A stretch of 12,373 nucleotides of DNA from Betaproteobacteria bacterium (GTDB lineage Bacteria; Pseudomonadota; Gammaproteobacteria; Burkholderiales; UBA9220). Position numbers and translations under genes: made by a program. Of this stretch, positions 6,928 to 12,373 are shown one piece after another. The stretch lies in assembly GCA_020061285.1 (NCBI GenBank), contig JAGUYQ010000305.1, positions 1 to 12,373 on the forward strand. Direction: 5' to 3'. Under the pieces are notes generated by a model that saw only the letters and a program-made list of their open reading frames with translations, searched no databases and was not told where the DNA came from. Position 1 is the first letter of the stretch, and every line of letters starts with the position of its first letter.

Positions 6928-8006
6928 TGAAAACGGAGGCGCCTAAGTTTCTGATCATACGTCGCGACAACATCGGCGACCTAGTCTGTACCACCCCCCT
7001 AATCCACGCTCTGAGGCAGCACTACCCGCACAGTCAAATCTATGCTTTCGTCAACAGCTACAATGCCGGGGTACTCGAGAACAACCCCGATGTGGATGGA
7101 ATCTATTCTTACACCAAGATAAAACACCGCACGGGCAATCAGTCAATTATCAAAGTCCTTTGGCAGCGCGTCGTTACACTAACCCAACTCCGCTTAAGGC
7201 AATTCGACTACGCCATACTCGCCGGGGCGCCCTATCTACCGAGAGCCCTTCAATTCGCTCGTCTAGCCGCCCCTCGCCATATCATCGGGTTTACTGAACC
7301 AGGAAAACCAGGCATTCAGCATATCGACCTGCCGGTGCCCTATGGAGAACAGCAACCTCTGCACGAAAGTGAAGATATTTTTCGACTTCTTAGCCCCCTC
7401 GGCATACAAGGGAAACCCGGGCCACTCAAAGTCGTGCCTGACGAGAAGATGGCTCTGGAGGCGAGAAAAGCCCTAGCTGACAAACATATTGATTCGAATC
7501 AGATGCTGATTGGGATTCATATCAGCGCCCGAAAACCCAGCCAACGGTGGCCCGTAAGAAATTTTATTGAACTGATGCGCAGGCTACATCAGCAATACCA
7601 AGCCGCCTTCCTGCTACTTTGGTCCCCCGGTGACAGCAGCAATCCTTTACATCCGGGCGATGACGACAAGGCAAAAGAAATCCAACAGGCACTGAGTGAC
7701 CTGCCTTTACTTGCTTACCCTACGCACGAGCTCAAAGAACTTATCGGCGCCCTGTCCCTGTGCTCAATGGCCATCTGCAGTGATGGTGGCGCCATGCACT
7801 TGGCCGCGGGCATGGGGAAACCGATTCTATGTTTTTTCGGACAATCCACGCGCAGCCGCTGGTACCCATGGAGGGTGCCGTATATGCTGCTGCAACCAGA
7901 AAGCCAGAACGCCTCGGATATCAACGTGGAAGAAGCGCTCGCCGCATTTGGCCGTTTACGCGACCAATCCCGACACGAGGCCAGGCTAGATGTAGTGTTT
8001 CAATAG
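6927..8006 (+). CDS. Glycosyltransferase family 9 protein (heptosyltransferase-like)
   Basis: A 359-residue GT9 protein of the WaaC/WaaF/WaaQ type, which transfer heptose from ADP-heptose to LPS core at the cytoplasmic membrane face. The N-terminal FLIIRRDNIGDLVCTTPLI (8-26) has the GD motif with D18 at the position of the catalytic Asp. The C-terminal domain has IGIHISAR (195-202) and SDGGAMHLAAGMGKPILCFFG (285-305), the nucleotide-sugar binding region. Donor and acceptor are not determined; many GT9 proteins near O-antigen ligases have uncertain sugars. It is coupled to the ligase (TGATG overlap). The stop at 8004-8006 is followed within a few bases by IS-derived sequence, so any further gene of this transcript has been cut off or displaced. 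Confidence 0.88.
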   Translation: MKTEAPKFLIIRRDNIGDLVCTTPLIHALRQHYPHSQIYAFVNSYNAGVLENNPDVDGIYSYTKIKHRTGNQSIIKVLWQRVVTLTQLRLRQFDYAILAGAPYLPRALQFARLAAPRHIIGFTEPGKPGIQHIDLPVPYGEQQPLHESEDIFRLLSPLGIQGKPGPLKVVPDEKMALEARKALADKHIDSNQMLIGIHISARKPSQRWPVRNFIELMRRLHQQYQAAFLLLWSPGDSSNPLHPGDDDKAKEIQQALSDLPLLAYPTHELKELIGALSLCSMAICSDGGAMHLAAGMGKPILCFFGQSTRSRWYPWRVPYMLLQPESQNASDINVEEALAAFGRLRDQSRHEARLDVVFQ

Positions 8007-8008
8007 GT

Positions 8009-8105
8009 TGTTCACCCGGAAATTTCTGGGAAACTGGAGTTCTCGACGCTTCAGCACCCTCAGGAGGACAACCGGATGAACAGCCATAAGAATGCCAGAA
8101 CCACG
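8009..8105 (+). mobile_element. 5' remnant of an IS481-family element
   Basis: The segment starts TGTTCACCCGGAAATTTCTG shortly after the GT9 stop, which resembles an IS end, and is followed by a strong AGGAGG (8062-8067) and an ATG at 8076 opening a typical IS481 transposase N-terminus. The remainder is missing: the complete neighbouring element begins at 8106, and no continuation is seen beyond its other end at 9322. The outer boundary (8009) is estimated from where the terminal repeat should begin. Confidence 0.55.
8076..8105 (+). pseudogene. Truncated IS481-family transposase (first 10 codons)
   Basis: The ATG lies 8 nt after AGGAGG and reads MNSHKNARTT, which matches the characteristic MNxHKNARxT opening of many IS481-family transposases (recognised from memory, not from a search). 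The next codon lies in the terminal repeat of the intact element; read-through gives seven foreign residues and a TGA at 8127-8129. The rest of the gene is absent from the window, so this is a dead remnant. Confidence 0.6.
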
Positions 8106-8130
8106 TGTGCAGTTACCGTAATCACCTGAC
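8106..8130 (+). repeat. Left terminal inverted repeat of the IS
   Basis: The 25 bases match the reverse complement of 9298-9322 at 24 positions; the single difference is C at 8123 against T in the partner. This end lies downstream of the transposase stop. Confidence 0.92.
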
Positions 8131-8156
8131 ACCTGCCGTTTCTGGCGGGTACTAGT

Positions 8157-9206
8157 TTAAGCGGCCTGAGGGGTATTTTCCATGGTGGCCGCTTTTGCCT
8201 TGGGCTTGCCCCGCTTGAACTGCGCCAGGGGGGGTCTGCCCTCCATCATCCGGCCCTGGTGGGGCCGCTTGGTGTTGTACTGGACGAGGTAAGCGTCCAG
8301 GTCCTTCTGCATCTCCTCCACGCCCTCGTACCACTTCGTCCGGCCCATGATGCGGAAGTGCTCATCCAGCAAGGTTCGATGCAGCCGCTCGATGAAGCCG
8401 TTGCTTTGGGGACGGCGGACCTTGGTGGTCCGGTGAGCGATGCCTTCCAATTGTAGGAACAGCTCATAGGGGTGGCTATCCGCCCGGCCGCAGTATTCTC
8501 GCCCGTTGTCCGAGAGGATGGTCTGCACCGCGATGCCCTGGGCCTCGAAGAACGGCAGCACGTCCTCATTCAGGAGGTGCACCGCCGTCGCCGGCAGCTT
8601 GCTGGTGTACAGCCGCCCGAAGGCGTACCGGCTGTAGCAGTCCAGGGCTGTTTGCAGGTAGACCTTCCCCACGCCCTTGAGGCTGCCGACGAAGAAGGTG
8701 TCTACGGCCACCAGTTCCCACGGGGCATGCACTTCGATGTGCCGTTCCCGGAACTCGGGGCTGAAGCGTTCAAGCAGTCGGACCTGGTCGTCGGTGAGTT
8801 CCAGGGTCTTCTCCCGCACGGCGGCTTCCATGCGCAGCAGCCGTTCGTGTTTGGGGAGCAGGTTGTGCCGGCCCCAGACGCCCCGCACCCCGTTGGAGCT
8901 GACCCGGACGCCCTGAAGGGCCAGTTCCTGAGCCACCCGCAGGCAGCCTTGGGTGGGCTGGGCCAGACTGTGGGCCAGGACGGCAGCTTCGATCTCGTCC
9001 GATACCCGGTTGGGATGGGGGCCGCGGGCGCCGGGGAGCTTGTCCAATAGGCCGGCAGCCCCGCAGGTCTGATACTGGCGCCGTATCTCGTAGAACTGCT
9101 GGCGGGAGTAGCCCGTCACCCGGCAGGCCCGGCTGACATTGCTCAATTCCGAGGCCAATTCCAACAAGGACAGCTTCCGCCGTGCTACTTTCTCTTCTGT
9201 GGTCAT
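8157..9206 (-). CDS. IS481-family DDE transposase
   Basis: A 349-residue transposase with an N-terminal helix-turn-helix (ASELSNVSRACRVTGYSRQQF, about 17-37) and an rve integrase core. The DDE triad is visible as Asp in ELVAVDTFFVG, Asp in ILSDNGREYCG and Glu in SNGFIERLHRTL; the core ends with the usual YNTKRPHQGRMMEGRPP. ATG at 9204-9206 has GGAG 8 nt upstream; the in-frame extension to 9278 runs through noncoding IS sequence and is not family-like. No frameshift or premature stop is present, so it should be functional. It cuts and joins the terminal repeats at 8106-8130 and 9298-9322. Confidence 0.93.
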   Translation of the reverse strand: MTTEEKVARRKLSLLELASELSNVSRACRVTGYSRQQFYEIRRQYQTCGAAGLLDKLPGARGPHPNRVSDEIEAAVLAHSLAQPTQGCLRVAQELALQGVRVSSNGVRGVWGRHNLLPKHERLLRMEAAVREKTLELTDDQVRLLERFSPEFRERHIEVHAPWELVAVDTFFVGSLKGVGKVYLQTALDCYSRYAFGRLYTSKLPATAVHLLNEDVLPFFEAQGIAVQTILSDNGREYCGRADSHPYELFLQLEGIAHRTTKVRRPQSNGFIERLHRTLLDEHFRIMGRTKWYEGVEEMQKDLDAYLVQYNTKRPHQGRMMEGRPPLAQFKRGKPKAKAATMENTPQAA

Positions 9207-9297
9207 GTCGTTTTCTCCAAGGTTGCTTCCAGGTAGGGGTACCCGGAATTTAACCTCCAGAAACGACATCGACCACACCCCTTAGTCGTGGCCTACT

Positions 9298-9322
9298 GTC
9301 AGGTAATTACGGTAACTGCACA
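9298..9322 (-). repeat. Right terminal inverted repeat of the IS
   Basis: Partner of 8106-8130 with one mismatch. It lies upstream of the transposase start, so the transposase promoter is expected between here and 9206. Confidence 0.92.
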
Positions 9323-9388
9323 GTCAGGCGAACTTATCCAAGATTACAGAGGGCTAGGACCCAAACTTAGGCATTTTTCACATAGCTG

Positions 9389-10282
9389 TCAATCTTGATC
9401 AAAGAGTATGTCACCCTCGTGTTGACCTAACAGGTTTTCGAAGTCGAATAGCGATTTATCCATTAGATGCGAGGGAACTACGTTGGTTAGTGCAGTGAAC
9501 ATACTCTTCAGCCTTCGTGGGTCTTCTTTTTCCCACTTTTGCAGCAGTTCACGCATAACCTGACGTTGCAGATTTGGCTGCGACCCACACAAATTGCATG
9601 GAATAATCGGAAAGGACATTGCTGCCGCGTATTTTTTGATGTCCTCTTCTCTGCAATAGGCCAGCGGCCTGATTACGACGTTAGTACCATCGTCGGAACG
9701 CAGCTTCGGCGGCATGGCTTTTAACTTTCCACCGAAAAACAAATTCAATAGCAGTGTTTGGAGAATATCATCCCGGTGATGCCCAAGGGCGATTTTCGTA
9801 GCGCCTATTTCCTTTGCTGTGCGATACAGAATCCCTCGTCGCAGGCGGGAACATAGAGAACATGTCGTTTTCCCCGTGGCTATCTTCTCTTTTACGATGC
9901 TGTAGGTATCTTGTTCGACAATCTTGTATTCAATTCCAATTTTTTCCAGGTATTCAGGCAATACATGCTCAGGAAATCCCGGTTGTTTCTGGTCTAGGTT
10001 AACTGCAATTACCTCGAAACGAATCGGAGCAACACTTTGCAGGTACAACAAGGTATCGAGCATGGTGTAACTATCTGCTCCGCCGGAAAGGCAGGCCATG
10101 ACCCGATCGCCGCCCTCAATCATGTTGAAGTCGATAATCGCCTTACCAGCTAGTCGCCGGATCTGTTTCTGCAGTCTCTCTACACTGCGAGAACGTGCGG
10201 GTTCTGAAATCCTTCCCTGTACCCTATCAAGGTGAAGATTAATTGGAAAAGAGTCTACCGGGAGGTTGGTACGGGCAGTCAT
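9389..10282 (-). CDS. ttcA: tRNA 2-thiocytidine biosynthesis protein TtcA
   Basis: A 297-residue PP-loop ATPase that thiolates C32 of certain tRNAs using a [4Fe-4S] cluster. It matches TtcA along its length: [18 protein letters not shown] (51-68), [19 protein letters not shown] (95-113), [18 protein letters not shown] (139-156), [10 protein letters not shown] (167-176) and [17 protein letters not shown] (227-243). The cluster cysteines C141, C144 and C229 are present. The PP-loop reads SGGADS (66-71) where E. coli TtcA has SGGKDS. The ATG at 10280-10282 has AGGA 7 nt upstream. Codon use is clearly more AT-rich than in the genes at either end of the window, suggesting transfer. It lies 66 nt from the IS and is divergent from a second TtcA-like gene. 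Confidence 0.93.
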   Translation of the reverse strand: MTARTNLPVDSFPINLHLDRVQGRISEPARSRSVERLQKQIRRLAGKAIIDFNMIEGGDRVMACLSGGADSYTMLDTLLYLQSVAPIRFEVIAVNLDQKQPGFPEHVLPEYLEKIGIEYKIVEQDTYSIVKEKIATGKTTCSLCSRLRRGILYRTAKEIGATKIALGHHRDDILQTLLLNLFFGGKLKAMPPKLRSDDGTNVVIRPLAYCREEDIKKYAAAMSFPIIPCNLCGSQPNLQRQVMRELLQKWEKEDPRRLKSMFTALTNVVPSHLMDKSLFDFENLLGQHEGDILFDQD

Positions 10283-10367
10283 TCTGGATTCCTAAATACA
10301 TTCTCGCAGGTGTTCAGCAGTCAAAACGAACTCCTCACAGACATACGTCTTCAATCTGATGCGCTCG

Positions 10368-10381
10368 AATTGCATGCAATT
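10368..10381. promoter_or_regulatory. 14-bp perfect palindrome upstream of ttcA (possible operator)
   Basis: AATTGCATGCAATT is its own reverse complement. It lies about 90 nt upstream of the ttcA start and overlaps a TAAAAT on the minus strand (10384-10379) that could be a -10 box, although no good -35 accompanies it. A regulator site is a guess from symmetry and position. Confidence 0.3.
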
Positions 10382-10510
10382 TTATCCTGTGTGATTTCCC
10401 GCGTCTGCCTCTTCTTCTCGCCGAACGCTTCCAGTTATAACTTTGCATTAGAATTAAATCCGTGCCATGGACATTCAGGCCCGTTTTTTCCTTGAAACCC
10501 GCCAAATCTC

Positions 10511-11239
10511 ATGGACATCGTTTCCCGAGGTAAGCGACCGCGCCCACAAAGGAGTGCAGCCGATGTCATCGGTGCGCCAACTAACCGGTGCGGCGGGAAG
10601 GATTCCCTGTCACTGCTTCACGTTCTGCTGCATCTCAAGCAGAAGGCCCCCATCCGCTTCGAACTGGCCGCCTGCACCGTGGACCCCCAGTCGCCGGATT
10701 TCGACCCCTCCCCGCTTAAAGCGTATTTGGCGGAACTGGGGGTGCCCTATTTCTACGAGAGCCAGCCCATCGTCGAGCAGGCGGAGAAGAGCATGGTGGG
10801 GGATTCCTTCTGCGCCTTCTGTTCGCGCATGAGGCGCGGCATCCTCTACCGGGCGGCACGGGAGCACGGCTACAACGTCCTGGCCCTGGCCCAGCATCTG
10901 GACGACCTGGCCGAAACCTTCCTCATGTCCGCTTTCTTCGGCGGCAAGCTGCGCACCATGGCCGCCCATTACACCATCGATGCCGGCGACCTGCGGGTGA
11001 TCCGCCCCTTCGCCTACGTGCGGGAGCGGCAGACCCTGGCTTTCGCCCGCAATGCCGAACTGCCCGTCATCTTCGAGAATTGCCCGGCCTGCTTCAGCAA
11101 GCCGATGCAACGCTACCAGTTGAAGCAACTGCTGGCAGGGGTCGAGAAGGACCATTCCAAGGTATTTTCCAGCCTGCGCACGGCCATGAAGCCGCTGATG
11201 GGCGGGAAAGGTGAACCCCAGCGCGGCGGCGAGGACTAA
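10511..11239 (+). CDS. TtcA-like PP-loop ATPase, 5' end disrupted (probable pseudogene)
   Basis: The frame gives 242 residues. From CGGKDSLSLLHVLLHLKQ onward it is a clear TtcA-family paralogue: AACTVDPQSPDFDPSPLKAY, SFCAFCSRMRRGILYRAA, ALAQHLDDLAETFLMSAFFG and ENCPACFSKPM, with both Cys pairs present. The first 26 residues do not resemble the family's segment before the PP-loop (normally an AIxDFxMIxxGDRV-type stretch), and the PP-loop Ser is Cys. No other frame restores the missing part. A better initiation signal lies at AAAGGAG (10548-10554) with ATG 10563, but in a different frame. An internal deletion with frameshift near 10590 explains this best. It may be a pseudogene, or a protein starting at 10511 without a ribosome site. 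Confidence 0.6.
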   Translation: MDIVSRGKRPRPQRSAADVIGAPTNRCGGKDSLSLLHVLLHLKQKAPIRFELAACTVDPQSPDFDPSPLKAYLAELGVPYFYESQPIVEQAEKSMVGDSFCAFCSRMRRGILYRAAREHGYNVLALAQHLDDLAETFLMSAFFGGKLRTMAAHYTIDAGDLRVIRPFAYVRERQTLAFARNAELPVIFENCPACFSKPMQRYQLKQLLAGVEKDHSKVFSSLRTAMKPLMGGKGEPQRGGED

Positions 11240-11247
11240 GCCGCGTA

Positions 11248-11262
11248 CCCCCCGGAAGGGGG
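11248..11262. terminator. Possible hairpin between convergent genes
   Basis: A CCCCC/GGGGG stem closing a short CGGAA-type loop sits in the 32-nt gap between the converging TtcA-like and M48 genes. Neither strand has a good T-run after it, so efficient intrinsic termination is doubtful. Confidence 0.3.
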
Positions 11263-11271
11263 CAGCCGAGT

Positions 11272-12129
11272 TTATTTGCCGTTGGGTTTGTGCTTGAGGA
11301 AACGGGCAGCCAGGGTGGGCTGGCTGCCGTAGGCGTCCAGCTTGTTCCCGGCGGCTTGGTCGATGGCCTTGATCCGGTCGGGGGGCGCGGGATGGGTCTC
11401 GAACAGCAGTTCGGCTCCCGGGTCCTTGGGGTTGAGCTTTTCCAGGTCGTGAATCACTTCCGGCAGGGCGAAAGGATCGTAGCCGGCCCGTGCGGCGATG
11501 ACGATGCCCATGCGGTCGGCTTCGTATTCGTCGTCCTTGTCCAAGCCGCGGGCGTAGAGCTCCTTGGTGCCCTGGACCAGGTTGGCCAGCACCTGGGATT
11601 TCGTATCTCCCTCGCCGTGGGCTTCCACCGCCATGGTGGCCACCTCGGCGAAAGCGCCGTAGGAGGCGTTCTTCTGGATCGCTTTGAGATGGTGCCTCTG
11701 CAGGACGTGGGCGATTTCGTGGGCGAGGACGCCGGCCAGTTCCGCTTCGTTGTCGAGGCGCTTGAGCAGACCCTTGGTGATGAAAATGTACCCTCCCGGC
11801 GCGGCGAAGGCGTTGACCGCCTCGCTGTCCAGTACGCCGAAATGCCACACCAGGTCCGGGCGTTCGGTTTGCAGGGCGAGCCAGCGGCCCACGTCGTTGA
11901 CGTACTTTTCCAGGGCCGGGTTGTTCACCAAGGGGGCGCCGCCCAGCAGGGTGGCGGCCATTTGCTCTCCGATGGCCACTTCCTCCTTTTCCGGCACTTC
12001 CCGGTTGGCTTCCTGGACGTTCTTGATGACGCTGCCGATGCGGTTGAGATTGATGTTGCCCAGGTCGAAGGCATGGCCGGCCACGGGCATCGCCAGGGCG
12101 GCGAGCAGGAGGGCTAGACGCTTGTTCAT
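11272..12129 (-). CDS. Secreted M48-family zinc metalloprotease
   Basis: A 285-residue protein with a Sec signal peptide (MNKRLALLLAALAMPVAGHA, cleavage expected after residue 20; no lipobox Cys) and an M48 peptidase domain. The zinc site is HEIAH (H137, E138, H141) with the third ligand E203 in DDEYEADRMG. PGGYIFITKGLL (111-122) and ETHPAPPDRI (244-253) are typical of the BepA/LoiP-like periplasmic branch, which helps with outer-membrane protein quality control; there is no TPR region, so it is a short member. ATG at 12127-12129 has GGGGAGG 6 nt upstream and overlaps the stop of the upstream gene (ATGA), indicating coupled translation. The exact substrate is unknown. Confidence 0.92.
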   Translation of the reverse strand: MNKRLALLLAALAMPVAGHAFDLGNINLNRIGSVIKNVQEANREVPEKEEVAIGEQMAATLLGGAPLVNNPALEKYVNDVGRWLALQTERPDLVWHFGVLDSEAVNAFAAPGGYIFITKGLLKRLDNEAELAGVLAHEIAHVLQRHHLKAIQKNASYGAFAEVATMAVEAHGEGDTKSQVLANLVQGTKELYARGLDKDDEYEADRMGIVIAARAGYDPFALPEVIHDLEKLNPKDPGAELLFETHPAPPDRIKAIDQAAGNKLDAYGSQPTLAARFLKHKPNGK

Positions 12130-12373
12130 TGAATGCCTCCCCAGCCGGAGTTTTGGTTGCCGCCATTGGCGGCGGAGGCCGGCTCTTTCAGGTAATCCAC
12201 CTGCCGGGCCTTGAGTCCGCCAGCGGCGGCGAAGGTCCGCGCCTCCTTGGCGCCGACCGTGTATTGCTTGAGCTTCTTCAATTCCGCCGGGTTGGGCTGG
12301 GCGTTTTGCAGTTCTTCCTTGGTCAGGCCGCGGACCCCGGTGGCGACGGTGGTGCCGCTGCTGCCGGTGCGGG
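12126..12373 (-). CDS. Unrecognised protein, C-terminal fragment (cut by window edge)
   Basis: The last 81 codons of a minus-strand frame enter from the right edge. It is rich in Gly/Ser/Thr at first (TGSSGTTVATGVRGLTKEEL), then charged and probably helical (NPAELKKLKQYTVGAKEART), and ends NSGWGGIQ. The stop TGA overlaps the M48 ATG by 4 nt, so the two are translated together. The coding-type bias and the tight overlap support a real gene. No domain is recognised; since its partner is a periplasmic protease, an envelope protein is a reasonable guess only. Confidence 0.7.
   Translation of the reverse strand, partial: RTGSSGTTVATGVRGLTKEELQNAQPNPAELKKLKQYTVGAKEARTFAAAGGLKARQVDYLKEPASAANGGNQNSGWGGIQ

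Larger units (their letters stand above)
8106..9322 (-). mobile_element. Complete IS481-like insertion sequence, 1217 bp
   Basis: The element is bounded by near-perfect 25-bp inverted repeats (8106-8130 and 9298-9322, one mismatch) that begin TGTGCAGTTACC, and contains one DDE transposase gene on the minus strand filling most of its length. Immediate flanks differ (ACCACG before 8106, GTCAGG after 9322), so no target duplication is evident. The element looks intact and potentially mobile. Confidence 0.9.

Noticed and set aside
8472..9050. Plus-strand frame inside the IS
   Set aside because: It is antisense to the intact transposase and has no recognisable features, so it is not considered a passenger gene.
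9298..9328. Repeated GTCAGG at 9298 and 9323 as a possible target duplication
   Set aside because: The first copy is inside the terminal repeat and is matched by the left end; the outer flank at 8100-8105 is ACCACG, so it is a chance repeat.
9323..9388. Continuation of the interrupted IS481 transposase beyond the intact IS
   Set aside because: None of the plus-strand frames resembles the IS481 N-terminal continuation or C-terminus, and stops occur quickly.
10610..12166. Minus-strand 518-residue open frame
   Set aside because: It is a GC-rich shadow overlapping the TtcA-like gene and the M48 gene; both real genes have catalytic motifs, while this frame is low-complexity Arg/Pro/Gly.
1..12373. 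tRNA, rRNA or CRISPR array
   Set aside because: No cloverleaf-like segment, rRNA-like sequence or regularly spaced direct repeats were seen by eye.

Overview
The window reads as a chromosomal segment of a Gram-negative proteobacterium, probably betaproteobacterial. This rests on the generally GC-rich coding, the LPS/O-antigen gene types and the TtcA and M48 protein types; taxonomy is an inference, not a search result.

Layout. (1) Positions 1-5544, all on the minus strand, hold a tight seven-gene operon read right to left: a CMP-sugar-acid synthetase fused to a KdsC-like phosphatase, a NeuB-family PEP-condensing synthase lacking its usual C-terminal SAF domain, a class IV PLP aminotransferase, a GmhA-type SIS isomerase, a TIM-barrel sugar isomerase/epimerase, and two short-chain dehydrogenases (the last cut by the window edge). 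Together they look like a pathway that makes and CMP-activates an unusual 2-keto-3-deoxy sugar acid (nonulosonate-like) for a surface glycan. (2) Positions 5545-8006, plus strand and divergent from the operon, encode an O-antigen ligase/polymerase-type membrane protein and a GT9 (heptosyltransferase-family) glycosyltransferase, translationally coupled. Oppositely oriented promoter elements overlap in the gap around 5600-5630. (3) Positions 8007-9322 are mobile DNA. A 5' scrap of an IS481-type element starts just after the GT9 stop and is interrupted after 10 codons by a complete 1217-bp IS481-like element with 25-bp terminal inverted repeats. (4) Positions 9323-10590 are noticeably more AT-rich and carry a full-length TtcA (tRNA 2-thiocytidine synthesis) on the minus strand. 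(5) Positions 10591-12373 return to GC-rich sequence. They hold a second TtcA-like gene on the plus strand whose 5' end looks destroyed, then, on the minus strand, a secreted M48 metalloprotease and the tail of an unrecognised gene overlapping it by 4 nt.

How it fits together. The operon and the divergent ligase/GT9 pair plausibly form one edge of an LPS/O-antigen locus: the operon supplies an activated sugar acid, and the divergent genes assemble or transfer glycan. The IS nest marks the junction with unrelated chromosomal genes. The most interesting items are the enzyme combination in the sugar-acid operon, the nested and deleted IS elements, and the TtcA paralogue pair. In that pair, an AT-rich copy with a changed PP-loop residue sits beside a native-looking copy that has lost its N-terminus.
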